Of a stretch of DNA of 64,000 nucleotides, positions 20,430 through 30,258 are shown piece after piece; position 1 is the stretch's first letter, and each line of letters begins with the position of its first letter. The stretch is from Arthrobacter stackebrandtii. GTDB taxonomy: Bacteria; Actinomycetota; Actinomycetes; Actinomycetales; Micrococcaceae. Where the stretch lies: NCBI RefSeq assembly GCF_017876675.1, contig NZ_JAGIOI010000001.1, positions 3,906,001-3,970,000 of the forward strand, written 5' to 3'. A program made the translations under genes and the position numbers. The notes below the pieces were generated by a model, which was not told the origin of the DNA, made no database searches, and saw nothing but the letters and a program-made list of their open reading frames with translations.

Positions 20430-21803
20430 GTGGACCGGCGGATATTCGGCATTGAAACAGAATTTGGCGTCACCTACTCCTCGCCCGGCCAGCGCCCGCT
20501 GTCCCCGGAGGAGGTGGCGCGCTACCTGTTCCGGAAGGTCGTGAGCTGGGGCCGGTCATCCAATGTGTTCCTGCCCAACGGCTCGCGGCTGTACCTGGAC
20601 GTTGGCTCCCACCCGGAGTACGCCACGGCCGAATGCGACGGCATCGCCCAGCTGGTCGCCCATGACCGGGCGGGGGAGCGGATCCTGCACGACCTCGTAC
20701 AGGAGGCGCAGTCGCGGCTGGAGCATGAGGGCTACACCGGCAAGGTGCTCCTGTTCAAGAACAACGTTGACTCCGCCGGGAACTCCTACGGCAGCCATGA
20801 AAACTACCTCATCACCCGCAAGGGCGAGTTCAACCGGCTGGCCGACATCCTCATCCCGTTCCTGGTCACCCGACAGCTGCTGTGCGGCGCAGGCAAGGTG
20901 CTGCCGGCCCAGCAGGGCGGCAAGTACGCGTTCTCGCAGCGGGCGGACCACATCTGGGAAGGGGTCTCCTCCGCCACCACCCGCTCGCGCCCCATCATCA
21001 ACACCCGCGACGAACCGCACGCCGACGCCGAACTGTACCGGCGCCTGCACGTCATCGTGGGCGACTCCAACATGTCCGAGACCACCACCATGCTCAAGGT
21101 CGGCACCGTGGACCTGATCCTGCGCATGGTCGAGGCCGGGACCATCATGGAGGACATGCGCCTGGAAAACCCGATCCGCAGCATCCGCGAAATTTCCCAC
21201 GACATCACGGGAAGCCACCCGCTGAAGATGGCGGACGGGCGCACGCTCACCGCCGTCGAGATCCAGCGCCACTACTTGGCCAAGGTTGCTGCGTTTGTGC
21301 AGGCCAACGGCGCCCACAACGACCTTGTCCCGCGCATCATGAACCTGTGGGAGCGCACCCTGGACGCCGTGGAGTCCGGAAACCACTCCACCATCGACAC
21401 CGAGATCGACTGGGCCATCAAGGCGAAGCTGATCGGTGCCTACGCCAACCGGCACGGCCTGGAATGGGGCTCCCCGCAGGTGGCCCAGCTGGACCTGCGC
21501 TACCACGACATCTCCCCGGAACGCGGCCTGTTCAACATGCTCGAACGCCGGGGCTCCGCCGCCCGGGTGGTCGCAGACGCCGACATTGCGGAGGCCGTCG
21601 ATGCCGCCCCGGCCACCACGCGGGCCCGGCTGCGCGGCCGCTTCGTCACGGCCGCGCGCGATTCCGGCCGCGACTACACGGTCGACTGGGTGCATCTGAA
21701 ACTCAACGACCGCTCGCACCAGACCATCCTGTGCAAGGACCCCTTCAAGAACGACGACGAACGGGTCGACCAACTGATCGCCTCCCTCCGCGCGGACTAC
21801 TGA
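20430..21803 (+). CDS. pafA: Pup-protein ligase PafA
   Basis: A 457-residue ligase that attaches the C-terminal Glu of deamidated Pup to lysine side chains using ATP. It is homologous to Dop and glutamine synthetase. Glu9 in FGIETEFG coordinates metal and Asp57 in [14 protein letters not shown] matches the conserved acidic catalytic residue. GSHENYL and [13 protein letters not shown] line the nucleotide site. The start is a GTG at 20430 with an AAGGAG site about a dozen bases upstream. It follows prcA by 45 bases and completes the pupylation set. Confidence 0.96.
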   Translation: MDRRIFGIETEFGVTYSSPGQRPLSPEEVARYLFRKVVSWGRSSNVFLPNGSRLYLDVGSHPEYATAECDGIAQLVAHDRAGERILHDLVQEAQSRLEHEGYTGKVLLFKNNVDSAGNSYGSHENYLITRKGEFNRLADILIPFLVTRQLLCGAGKVLPAQQGGKYAFSQRADHIWEGVSSATTRSRPIINTRDEPHADAELYRRLHVIVGDSNMSETTTMLKVGTVDLILRMVEAGTIMEDMRLENPIRSIREISHDITGSHPLKMADGRTLTAVEIQRHYLAKVAAFVQANGAHNDLVPRIMNLWERTLDAVESGNHSTIDTEIDWAIKAKLIGAYANRHGLEWGSPQVAQLDLRYHDISPERGLFNMLERRGSAARVVADADIAEAVDAAPATTRARLRGRFVTAARDSGRDYTVDWVHLKLNDRSHQTILCKDPFKNDDERVDQLIASLRADY

Positions 21804-21995
21804 GGGGACGCGGCCACCTGGGACGCCCTGGCGGGAAAGGGTGCCCGGGCGGAGGGGTTCGGAAACTCACAGGCGGTGCCCAGCTTCACATTCCCGGCCA
21901 ATGGGGAACATCCAGCTTCGGCGGATAAGCTGAACTCTGGCTTTCTCCAGAGCCGGCATCCGTTCCATACCTGTCCCGCCATCGAAAGTGTTTCC

Positions 21996-22940
21996 GTGCG
22001 CCGAATTCTTGCACTCATCCTGCCTCTCATGCTGCTGTTGACCGCCTGCGGCCAGTCGGCATCCACCGATCCCACCCCCAGCGCATCGGCGAGCGTCCCG
22101 CCGTCGAACGCGGAAGTGTTCGCCTCCGTCAAGGTGGAGGACCAGGGCAAGGGCAAGGCGCCCAAGGTCACCTTCAAGACCCCCCTCGCCATCACCGCCG
22201 AGTCGATGGCCGTGGTCTCCGAAGGCAAGGGCGAGCCCGTCAAGGCCGGCCAGGCCATCGTCCTCCAGGCCATCGGCTTCAACGCCGAGGACGGCAAGAC
22301 CAGCGGCGACAGCTTCTCCGACCCCGCCGGCCAGCGCATCCTCCTGGACGACGCCTTCAAGTCCAGCAACCCGCTGGTCTACAACACGTTCGTGGGCGCC
22401 AAGGTCGGCTCCTGGGTTGCCTACGCCTACCCGGCCCAGGCAACCGGTGCCACGGCCAGCACCGAGCCCGCAGCCATGACGGTGTTCCTCGTTGAATCCG
22501 CCGCCGACGTGGCCAAGCCCCTCAGCAAGCCTGAAGGCGAGACAGTTGCACCGGTGGCGGGCCTGCCCACCGTGAAGGACGACGACAAGGGCGTCCCGGT
22601 CATCACGATCGGCGATGCCAAGGCCCCCACGGCACTTGTGGCCCAGGACCTCATCACGGGCAAGGGCGCCGTGGTCAAGGAAACCGACACCATCGTGGCC
22701 AACTACGTCGGCGTGAACTTTGTGGGCGGGGAAATCTTCGACTCCAGCTTCCAGTCGGGCAAGCCTGCGACCTTCCCGCTGAACCAGGTCATCAAGGGCT
22801 GGACCCAGGGCCTGGCCGGCAAGACAGTGGGCTCCCGCGTGCTGCTCGTCATCCCCGCAGACCTGGCCTATGGCGAACAGGGTTCGGGCAAGGCCAAGGG
22901 CGACCTCGTGTTCGTTGTTGATATCCTTGGTGTCCAGTAA
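21996..22940 (+). CDS. FKBP-type peptidyl-prolyl isomerase lipoprotein
   Basis: A 314-residue exported protein. The start GTG at 21996 gives a short signal peptide (RRILALILPLMLLLTAC) with lipobox LTAC. Residues from about 210 to the end form an FKBP domain (VANYVGVNFVGGEIFDSSF, then VIKGWTQGLAGKTVGSRVLLVIP). The middle looks like a second, degenerate FKBP domain. It should act as a proline isomerase or chaperone outside the membrane. Longer in-frame starts upstream would hide the signal peptide. A cytosolic FKBP follows 34 bases later. Confidence 0.85.
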   Translation: MRRILALILPLMLLLTACGQSASTDPTPSASASVPPSNAEVFASVKVEDQGKGKAPKVTFKTPLAITAESMAVVSEGKGEPVKAGQAIVLQAIGFNAEDGKTSGDSFSDPAGQRILLDDAFKSSNPLVYNTFVGAKVGSWVAYAYPAQATGATASTEPAAMTVFLVESAADVAKPLSKPEGETVAPVAGLPTVKDDDKGVPVITIGDAKAPTALVAQDLITGKGAVVKETDTIVANYVGVNFVGGEIFDSSFQSGKPATFPLNQVIKGWTQGLAGKTVGSRVLLVIPADLAYGEQGSGKAKGDLVFVVDILGVQ

Positions 22941-22974
22941 CCCCTTTTCCACCCCTCTCAACCCAAGGAGCAAC

Positions 22975-23370
22975 ATGTCTTTTGGAGCCCGCAACTTTGA
23001 CCGCACCAAGCCGGAAATCGACTTCCCGGACCATGGCGTCCCCACCGAACTGGTGATTGAGGACATCATCGAAGGCGACGGCACCGAAGTGGTCCGCGGC
23101 AGCACCGTCTCCACCCACTACGTCGGCGTTGCCTTCTCCACTGGTGAAGAGTTCGACTCCTCCTGGAACCGCGGCACCCCGCTGGACTTCAAGGCCGGCA
23201 TCGGCCAGGTCATCCAGGGCTGGGACCAGGGCCTGCTGGGCATGAAGGTCGGCGGACGCCGCCGCCTGGAAATCCCCTCGGAGCTGGCCTACGGCTCGCG
23301 CGGCGCCGGCGGAGCCATCGGCCCCAACGAAGCCCTGATCTTCGTGGTCGATCTCGTGGCAGTGCGCTAA
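22975..23370 (+). CDS. Cytosolic FKBP-type peptidyl-prolyl cis-trans isomerase
   Basis: A 131-residue single-domain FKBP without a signal peptide. Active-site residues are present in THYVGVAFSTGEEFDSSW, VIQGWDQGLLGMKVGG and PSELAYGSRGAGG. It catalyses cis-trans isomerisation of prolyl bonds. The ATG at 22975 follows a perfect AAGGAG at 22965-22970. It lies 34 bases after the FKBP lipoprotein gene, so the two probably share a message; both lie between pafA and pafBC in this cluster. Confidence 0.93.
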   Translation: MSFGARNFDRTKPEIDFPDHGVPTELVIEDIIEGDGTEVVRGSTVSTHYVGVAFSTGEEFDSSWNRGTPLDFKAGIGQVIQGWDQGLLGMKVGGRRRLEIPSELAYGSRGAGGAIGPNEALIFVVDLVAVR

Positions 23371-23382
23371 CACGCCCCAACC

Positions 23383-23451
23383 AACCGGCCCGCACCGGGC
23401 AGGCATGAAACACGGAAACCCCGTGCTTTTGCCTCCTGGTGCGGGCCGGTT
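23383..23451 (+). terminator. Long stem-loop after the FKBP gene
   Basis: Perfect 14-bp outer arms (23383-23396 and 23438-23451) enclose an inner CACGG/CCGTG hairpin with flanking complementarity. There is only a short T-rich tail. It separates the pup-fkbp genes from pafBC and probably ends the upstream transcript. Confidence 0.65.
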
Positions 23452-23511
23452 GTTTAACGGGCACGGCGGCGTCGGCGGCGCAACAACGGCCCCGCCTAGT
23501 ACTGTGGCCAT

Positions 23512-25578
23512 GTGCCCACAAAAATTGATGCCACCGAACGCCTGCTCAACCTGGTGATCGCCCTGTTGGGCACCCGCCGCGGCTACAGCAAGAAGCAGCT
23601 GCGCGAAAAGGTCAACGGCTACGCCCCCGAAGCCGCCACCGCCGCTGCCGAGGCCACGCTGCTGCAGTCCTTCGAGCGCATGTTTGAACGTGACAAGAAC
23701 ACCCTCATGGAGCTCGGCATCCCCATCTCCCAGACCGAGCCGGACGAGGGCGACATCCACGAGCAGGTCCTCTATCGGATCAAGCCGGAGGACTACCAGG
23801 TGCCGCAGATCCGGCTCGACGAGGACGCCATGTCCCTGCTCGCCATTGCCGCCAACTTGTGGGCCGAGGCAACCCTGGGCGGCGCCGCACAGTCCGCACT
23901 GCGCAAGATCGCCACCCGGGCCGGCACCGGCTGGTACGACGACGACACCACCTCCCGCTCCCGCATCCGCACCGCGGAGCCCGGCTTCGAGCCGCTGTGG
24001 TCGGCCCTGCGCGGCCACCACCCCGTCACATTCGGCTATCGCCGGGCGGGCGAAACCGCCAGCATCCAACGCACCGTCCAGCCGTGGGGGCTGGGCAGCA
24101 AGTACGGCCAGTGGTACCTCGTGGCATTTGACCTGGACCGGGGCGCCGAACGCCACTTCCGGCTCTCCCGCATCACCTCCGACGTCCACGTCCTGCCGGA
24201 AAACTACACCCGTCCCGAGGGCTTCACCATCGCCCCCGTGCTGGCCACGCTCGGCACCGGCAACGAACTCACCGCCCGCATCGCCGTCCCGTCCGGCACC
24301 GCACACTGGCTGCGCAGCCGTCCAGGAGCCGCACCCGTAGCGGACCCGGACTGGCACCGGGACGGCTGGGACATCATCGAAACCGGCTACCGCGAGCAGG
24401 AGCTGATGGCCGACGACGTTGCCGCCATGGGTGCCGCGGCGCAGGTTTTGTCCCCTCCCGCCCTCCGCGACGCCGTGGCGGACAGGCTGCAGCAGGCAGC
24501 GAAGGCCGCCGCCGCACCCCTGCCCGGGACCCTGTGGCGCCGGCGAATGGCCGACCCGCACGCCCGGAAAAAAGACACGCGCGACCGCCTCATCCGCCTG
24601 CTGTCCATGGTGCCGTACCTCGCGGCCAACCCCGGCGTGGCCGAGTCCGAGGTCCTGGCAGAGTTCGGCATCACCGAGGCCGAGTGGTCGAAGGACATGG
24701 ACACGCTCAACGTCACGGGCCTGCCCGGCTACTTCCACGGCGACCTCATGGACGTGACGTCGGAGGCCGGGCAGGTGTTCATCCGCGACGCGGAAACCCT
24801 CGCCAGCCCGCTCCGCCTGACGCAGGAGGAAGCCTGCTCGGTGCTGATCGGGCTGCGGGCCCTCTCCGCCGTGCCCGGCACCGCAGCCGCCGCCGCCCTC
24901 GACTCCGCCACAGAGTCGGTTGCGGCCGTGGCGGGGCAGGACGCCTGGCTGGCGGACGCCGTCGGGCTTGAGATCATGAACGGCACCGACACCGCCACCG
25001 TCACCGCGCTGCACGCCGCCATTACCGGCGCCCGCGCCCTGGACATCACCTACCTGGTGCGCAGCCGCGACGAGCTCAGCCGCCGCACCATCGAGCCGTA
25101 CCGGCTGTTCTCCGTGGATGCGGCCTGGTATGTGCGCGCCTGGTGCCGCGAATCATCGGCGCTGCGCAGCTTCCGGGTGGACCACATCAAGTCCATGCAC
25201 GACGCAGGGGAGCGGCTGAGCCCTCCGACCAGCCTTCCGGCGGGGGAGCCGGGCGGCGGCCTGTACCACCCAAACCCGGATGACGTGGCGGTGGAGCTGG
25301 TGGCCGACACCTTGACCGCACGCCGCCTGGGCCCCGCCTACGGCGCCGGGCTGTTCGACCTGGGGGAAGGGCGCGTGGGGCTGCGCCTGCTGGTGGGCAG
25401 CACCGCCATCCTGCCGTCGCTCATGGCCAGGCTCGGCGGGCATGCCGCTGTCGTGTCGCCGGAGTCCGCACGCCGGGAGACTGCCGCATGGCTGGCCGAC
25501 GCTGCGCAGGGCCCCGCCCATGGGCAGAGTCACGCTTATGGCTTAACTCCCGGGGATCTTCCCAGCGTGGACGGATAG
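23512..25578 (+). CDS. pafBC: Fused PafB-PafC transcriptional regulator (WYL domain)
   Basis: A 688-residue protein that joins two homologous halves in one frame. Each half has an N-terminal winged-helix DNA-binding domain, a WYL domain and a C-terminal WCX-like domain. The first WYL lies near residue 200 (GQWYLVAFD), the second half begins near residue 353, and its WYL-like segment is near 538 (AAWYVRAW). PafBC activates LexA-independent DNA-damage genes in mycobacteria. A natural fusion has been described in Arthrobacter. GTG 23512 lies six bases after TACTGT (23500-23505), so the message is probably leaderless. Confidence 0.93.
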   Translation: MPTKIDATERLLNLVIALLGTRRGYSKKQLREKVNGYAPEAATAAAEATLLQSFERMFERDKNTLMELGIPISQTEPDEGDIHEQVLYRIKPEDYQVPQIRLDEDAMSLLAIAANLWAEATLGGAAQSALRKIATRAGTGWYDDDTTSRSRIRTAEPGFEPLWSALRGHHPVTFGYRRAGETASIQRTVQPWGLGSKYGQWYLVAFDLDRGAERHFRLSRITSDVHVLPENYTRPEGFTIAPVLATLGTGNELTARIAVPSGTAHWLRSRPGAAPVADPDWHRDGWDIIETGYREQELMADDVAAMGAAAQVLSPPALRDAVADRLQQAAKAAAAPLPGTLWRRRMADPHARKKDTRDRLIRLLSMVPYLAANPGVAESEVLAEFGITEAEWSKDMDTLNVTGLPGYFHGDLMDVTSEAGQVFIRDAETLASPLRLTQEEACSVLIGLRALSAVPGTAAAAALDSATESVAAVAGQDAWLADAVGLEIMNGTDTATVTALHAAITGARALDITYLVRSRDELSRRTIEPYRLFSVDAAWYVRAWCRESSALRSFRVDHIKSMHDAGERLSPPTSLPAGEPGGGLYHPNPDDVAVELVADTLTARRLGPAYGAGLFDLGEGRVGLRLLVGSTAILPSLMARLGGHAAVVSPESARRETAAWLADAAQGPAHGQSHAYGLTPGDLPSVDG

Positions 25579-25587
25579 ACTCAATAA

Positions 25588-25959
25588 ATGCCTTGGTGGT
25601 CATGGATTCTCATATGGGTCGCGCTCTCAGCGCTCGCCCTGCTGTTCCTGGTTTTCTGCGGCTTCAAGCTGTGGCGGCAGGTGGTGGCGCTCGTGCGCAC
25701 CTTCAACCAGGTCACGGCCGAACGCGGCGCATTCTGGGACAAGAGCCTGGAAAAAGCTGCTGTGGAGCACGTCACAGAACCGCGGACAGCAATTCCGGGC
25801 AGTGCGGTTTTTGCAACACCCGAAAAAATGAAGGATGATTACCTAGCTGCCAAGGAAGAACGGCGATTCGTCCGTCTTCAGCGGCGCGTCGCCCGCAGGA
25901 AAGAACGCGGACAGCTCCAATCCTTGCGCGACATCGAAGCAATACAGGACGTAGGATGA
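25588..25959 (+). CDS. Small single-pass membrane protein, unknown function
   Basis: A 123-residue protein with one N-terminal membrane helix (about residues 4-26, IWVALSALALLFLVF) and a basic, probably coiled cytosolic tail (ERRFVRLQRRVARRKERGQLQ). I do not recognise a characterised family. It occupies the spot between pafBC and tatA. The ATG at 25588 lies six bases after TAGACT (25576-25581) with no ribosome site, so its mRNA is probably leaderless. It may form an operon with tatA, which starts 21 bases after its stop. Confidence 0.75.
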   Translation: MPWWSWILIWVALSALALLFLVFCGFKLWRQVVALVRTFNQVTAERGAFWDKSLEKAAVEHVTEPRTAIPGSAVFATPEKMKDDYLAAKEERRFVRLQRRVARRKERGQLQSLRDIEAIQDVG

Positions 25960-25980
25960 ACCTAAAGGAAAGGCTATACT

Positions 25981-26289
25981 GTGGCAATTTTTAGGGAACC
26001 GTGGGTTCTTGGCATCATTATTATTGTGGCAATCTTGCTCTTCGCTGCACCAAAGCTCCCGGGCATGGCCCGCAGCCTTGGCCAGTCAATGCGGATCATC
26101 AAGTCCGAGGTCAAGGAAATGAAAAACGACGGCAAGGCCGAGCAGGCCTCCGCTGCGCCGACTCCCACACCGGCCCCCGCTGCATCCCCAGCACCCGAAG
26201 CACCCGTTGAGGGCAAGATCGTCAACGATCCCACACAGGGCAATGCCTCGGGCGAAGGTACCGGAACCGGTACCGGCGCTCAGTCATAG
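25981..26289 (+). CDS. tatA: Twin-arginine translocase subunit TatA
   Basis: A 102-residue protein with the TatA layout: a short N-terminus, one membrane helix (residues 8-23), the hinge around PKLPG and an amphipathic helix ([19 protein letters not shown]). An unstructured Pro/Ala- and Gly/Thr-rich tail follows. Many copies form the protein-conducting pore for folded proteins with twin-Arg signals. The GTG start at 25981 follows an AAGGAAAGG ribosome site. tatC follows 17 bases later, so the pair forms the Tat operon; no tatB is visible here. Confidence 0.92.
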   Translation: MAIFREPWVLGIIIIVAILLFAAPKLPGMARSLGQSMRIIKSEVKEMKNDGKAEQASAAPTPTPAPAASPAPEAPVEGKIVNDPTQGNASGEGTGTGTGAQS

Positions 26290-26306
26290 AAACCCTCGCA
26301 GCACCG

Positions 26307-27149
26307 GTGGGCGCAACAAAGGGCCGAAAGGCCAACCCTGAAGGGCGGATGCCGCTCAAGGCGCACCTGATTGAGGCACGCAACCGCCTCTTTAAGAGTG
26401 CCTTGGCAATGATTCCGGGCGTTGTCCTTGGCTGGATCATCTACGACCCGCTTTTGTTTGCGGTCACGCAGCCTCTGCGTGACATCAGTGAATCACGTGG
26501 CATTGTTGCGGCGCTGAACTTTCCGGGCGTAGCGTCGTCCTTCGACCTAAAGCTCCAGGTCTCACTGATCTTGGGACTGGTCATCGCGTCGCCGGTCTGG
26601 ATCTACCAGCTGTGGGCGTTCATCACGCCCGGGCTGACCAAGAAGGAACGGCACTACACGCTCTCCTACATGTTTGCGTCGGTGCCGCTGTTCCTGGCCG
26701 GCATTTATGCCGGCTGGCTCATCTGGCCCAACATCGTGAAGGCGTTGACTTCCTTTACGCCGGCGGAGACTGACAGCGCCAACCTGATGCAGGCCATGGA
26801 CTACCTTCAGTTTGCCTTGCAGTTGATGCTGTTCATGGGCGTGGCCTTCCTGGTGCCGGTGCTGCTGTTCGCCTTGAACGCCATCGGCCTGGTGCGGGGC
26901 AAGACCTACCTCAAGGCCTGGCGTTTCACCATCCTGGGTGTCACCATCGTCTCCGCGATGGCGGCCCCGGGGTCGGATGTCATGAGCATGTTCTTCCTTG
27001 CGGCACCGCTGCTGGTCCTGTACTTCGGCGCCATTGGACTGTGCATCCTCAATGACAAGCGCAAGGACCGCCGGGACGCGAAGAAGGTCAAGGAATCCGA
27101 GGCCAACGCGGATGTGGCGACACCCTCAACCGACCTCGAGAAGCTTTAG
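26307..27149 (+). CDS. tatC: Twin-arginine translocase subunit TatC
   Basis: A 280-residue polytopic membrane protein with six predicted helices and the TatC landmarks: an N-terminal HLIEARNRLFKSALAMI motif and a conserved PVWIYQLWAFITPGLTKKER loop. TatC recognises the twin-Arg signal and recruits TatA. The start is GTG 26307; ATG 26349, just before the conserved PLKAHL, is an alternative with a weak AAGGG site. The C-terminal tail is charged and cytosolic. It is transcribed with tatA. Confidence 0.92.
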   Translation: MGATKGRKANPEGRMPLKAHLIEARNRLFKSALAMIPGVVLGWIIYDPLLFAVTQPLRDISESRGIVAALNFPGVASSFDLKLQVSLILGLVIASPVWIYQLWAFITPGLTKKERHYTLSYMFASVPLFLAGIYAGWLIWPNIVKALTSFTPAETDSANLMQAMDYLQFALQLMLFMGVAFLVPVLLFALNAIGLVRGKTYLKAWRFTILGVTIVSAMAAPGSDVMSMFFLAAPLLVLYFGAIGLCILNDKRKDRRDAKKVKESEANADVATPSTDLEKL

Positions 27150-27186
27150 GACCGAAAGCGTGCCAGCGCTGACGTAGGCTGGAAGC

Positions 27187-30153
27187 ATGCCGAACTCTGA
27201 AATGCGCAGTCCTTCCGAACGCTACCTGGAAGCCAAGCAGCGCCTCCAGGACCAGGGCAGTGAACTTGCCGCTTTCGCCACAACCCTGGCTTTCGAGCTG
27301 GATGCTTTTCAAGACACCGCGTGCCGGGCCGTTGAGGCCGGCCGCGGTGTTTTGCTTGCCGCGCCCACCGGGGCGGGAAAGACCATTGTCGGCGAATTCG
27401 CCGTCTACCTTGCACTGCAGAACGGCCACAAGGCCTTCTACACCACCCCCATCAAGGCGCTGAGCAACCAAAAATTCCAGGAACTCAGCGACAAGTACGG
27501 CGCCCACAACGTGGGCCTGCTGACCGGCGACACCAGCATCAACTCCGAGGCGCCCGTGGTGGTCATGACCACCGAGGTGCTGCGCAACATGCTCTACGCG
27601 GATTCGGACACCCTCACCGGCCTGGCCTACGTGGTCATGGACGAAGTCCACTACCTGGCCGATCGCACTCGCGGCGCCGTGTGGGAGGAAGTCATCATCC
27701 ACCTGCCCAGCGAAGTTGCCGTGATTTCGCTCAGCGCGACCGTTTCAAACGCCGAGGAATTCGGCGCCTGGCTGGGGACCGTGCGCGGCGACACTGCCGT
27801 GGTGGTGTCCGAACACCGGCCCGTGCCGTTGTGGCAGCATGTCATGGTCCGCCGCGACCTTGTGGACTTGTTCGCCGAGAATGTGGCCTTTGACGAGGCC
27901 GCCCCCGATCCCGGATCGTCCGGTTCACCCACAACCCGCAGCAACAAGACGCCGAAAATCAACGGCGAACTGCTCAAGCTGGCGCGCAGTGAGTCTGTCT
28001 CCACCGGCAGGGGATCCGGCTACGGGCGCCGGGGCGGACGCGGCAGCCGCGACGACCGCGGCCGGGACGACGGCCGCAACAGCCGCGGGGGAGACCGCGG
28101 GGGATCCCAGGGCTGGGCCCGCCCGGCCTCACGCCCCCAGGTCATCCGCGCCCTGGAAAGCCAGAACCTGCTCCCGGCCATCACCTTCATCTTTTCCCGC
28201 GCCGCCTGCGACGCCGCCGTGCAACAGTGCGCCGCGGCGGGCCTGTGGCTGACCACGCGCGCCGAGCAGGACGAAATCGCCCGCCGCGTGGACGCCGCCT
28301 GCGCCGAGCTGCCTGATTCCGACCGGGAAGTGCTGGGCTTCTGGGGCTGGCGCGACGGACTGCTGCGCGGGCTCGCCGCCCACCATGCAGGTTTGCTGCC
28401 CGGATTCAAGGAGGTCGTGGAGGACCTCTTCGCCGACGGACTGGTCCGCGCCGTGTTCGCCACGGAGACCCTGGCCCTGGGCATCAACATGCCCGCGCGC
28501 ACTGTGGTGCTGGAGAAATTGGAAAAGTTCAACGGCGAAGCCCATGTGGGCATCACCGCGGGGGAGTACACGCAGCTGACCGGCCGGGCCGGGCGGCGCG
28601 GCATCGACGTCGAGGGCCACGCGGTGGTGCTGTGGCAGCCCGGAACCGACCCCGCCGCGGTCGGCGGGCTGGCCTCCCGGCGTACGTACCCGCTCAACTC
28701 CAGCTTCCGCCCCACCTACAACATGAGCATCAACCTTGTGGCCCAGTTCGGCCGTGACCGCACCAGGGCCATCCTGGAATCCTCCTTCGCCCAGTTCCAG
28801 GCCGACCGGTCAGTGGTGGACCTGGCGAAACAGGTCCGCTCCCGCGAGGAGTCCCTGGCCGGCTACGAAAAGGCCATGACGTGCCACCTGGGCGATTTCA
28901 ACGAGTACGCCAAGCTGCGCCGCGAACTTTCCGACCACGAATCCGGGGCGTCCAAGTCCAAGGCGAAGCAGCGCCGGGAGGCGATCGCGCACTCGGTGGC
29001 CGCGCTCCGTGCCGGGGACGTGATCGAGGTGGGCGGCGGGCGCAAGGCGGGGTACGCCGTCGTGCTTGACGACGACCAGCATTCACGCGCGCCCCGCCCC
29101 GGCATCCTCGGCCTGGACAAGGAATACCGGCGGCTGGGCCTGCACGACCTCACCGGCCCCGTCGAACCGCTGGCGCAGGTGCGGGTGCCGAAGGGATTCA
29201 ACCCCAAGGTGCCCAAGGACAAGAGGAACCTGCTGGCTGCCGTCCAGGCGAAGCTGGATGCCGGCGTGGCGCGTCCGGGCCGTTCCTCAGGGTTCAGCTT
29301 CACCGATTCCGGCGAGGAGGAGGGCATCGCCCGGCTCCGGCGGCAGCTTCGCGCCCACCCCTGCCACGGCTGCAGCGAACGTGAAGACCACGCCCGCTGG
29401 TCGGAGCGCTGGTGGACGCTGCGCAAGGAGACGGACGGGATTGTCCGGGCCATCCAGTCACGCACCAACACCATTGCACGCACCTTTGACCGGGTGATCG
29501 ACCTGCTCGCGGGCTACGGCTTCGTTGTCGCGGACGACGCCGGTGTGCTGCGTCCCAGCGCCGACGGGCAACGGCTGCGGCGCGTGTACGGCGACAAGGA
29601 CCTGCTGATTGCCCTTGCCCTGCGCCAGGGCTCCTTCACGGACTTGTCGCCGGAGGAGCTGGCGGCCTTTACCACCACGCTGGTGTACCAGTCCAAGCGC
29701 GACGCCGAGGGGGCGCGCCCGCGCATGCCAAGTGTCAGCCTGGAACAGTCGGTGGAGGATGTCATTGTGCTGTGGTCCCGGTTGCAGGATGCGGAGGAGT
29801 CGCACCGGCTGCCGCTGACGGGGGAGCCCGAACTGGGCCTGGTGTGGCCCATGTTCAAGTGGGCGCAGGGCCGCAGCCTGCACGACGCGCTCAACGGCAC
29901 CGACCTGGCCGCCGGGGACTTTGTGCGCTGGACCAAACAGGTGATAGACCTGCTGGGGCAGCTCTCGCAGGTGCCGTCGCTGCCTGCCGGCTTTGCCGGC
30001 GCCTGCCACAAGGCCATGGACCTGGTGCGGCGCGGGGTGGTCTCCTACTCCACCGTGATCGACGAGGAGCCGGACCCGGACGAACTGCCCGCCGACGAAG
30101 CCCCGCCGCAGCTTGCCGGGTTGGAGATCGCCGTAAATCCCGTGGCGGATTAG
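27187..30153 (+). CDS. helY: HelY-type superfamily 2 RNA/DNA helicase
   Basis: A 988-residue Ski2/Mtr4-like helicase. Motif I is APTGAGKT, the DEVH box is in VVMDEVHYLAD, motif III is SLSATVSN and motif VI is QLTGRAGRRGID. Beyond the core lie the ratchet domain and a long C-terminal helical region. Between the two RecA domains (about residues 273-308) there is an Arg/Gly-rich insertion of roughly 36 residues, probably RNA-binding. A role in RNA handling is inferred from eukaryotic relatives. The ATG lies six bases after TAGGCT (27175-27180), predicting a leaderless message. Confidence 0.92.
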   Translation: MPNSEMRSPSERYLEAKQRLQDQGSELAAFATTLAFELDAFQDTACRAVEAGRGVLLAAPTGAGKTIVGEFAVYLALQNGHKAFYTTPIKALSNQKFQELSDKYGAHNVGLLTGDTSINSEAPVVVMTTEVLRNMLYADSDTLTGLAYVVMDEVHYLADRTRGAVWEEVIIHLPSEVAVISLSATVSNAEEFGAWLGTVRGDTAVVVSEHRPVPLWQHVMVRRDLVDLFAENVAFDEAAPDPGSSGSPTTRSNKTPKINGELLKLARSESVSTGRGSGYGRRGGRGSRDDRGRDDGRNSRGGDRGGSQGWARPASRPQVIRALESQNLLPAITFIFSRAACDAAVQQCAAAGLWLTTRAEQDEIARRVDAACAELPDSDREVLGFWGWRDGLLRGLAAHHAGLLPGFKEVVEDLFADGLVRAVFATETLALGINMPARTVVLEKLEKFNGEAHVGITAGEYTQLTGRAGRRGIDVEGHAVVLWQPGTDPAAVGGLASRRTYPLNSSFRPTYNMSINLVAQFGRDRTRAILESSFAQFQADRSVVDLAKQVRSREESLAGYEKAMTCHLGDFNEYAKLRRELSDHESGASKSKAKQRREAIAHSVAALRAGDVIEVGGGRKAGYAVVLDDDQHSRAPRPGILGLDKEYRRLGLHDLTGPVEPLAQVRVPKGFNPKVPKDKRNLLAAVQAKLDAGVARPGRSSGFSFTDSGEEEGIARLRRQLRAHPCHGCSEREDHARWSERWWTLRKETDGIVRAIQSRTNTIARTFDRVIDLLAGYGFVVADDAGVLRPSADGQRLRRVYGDKDLLIALALRQGSFTDLSPEELAAFTTTLVYQSKRDAEGARPRMPSVSLEQSVEDVIVLWSRLQDAEESHRLPLTGEPELGLVWPMFKWAQGRSLHDALNGTDLAAGDFVRWTKQVIDLLGQLSQVPSLPAGFAGACHKAMDLVRRGVVSYSTVIDEEPDPDELPADEAPPQLAGLEIAVNPVAD

Positions 30154-30258
30154 GGACTTTTCCCGGCCCTGCCGCGGTTGTACCTGCTGCCTGGCCCCGC
30201 CGCATGCGCGGAGCCGTGTCATTCTTGTTGCTTTTTTTCGAAAGGACCTGTCTTTCCC

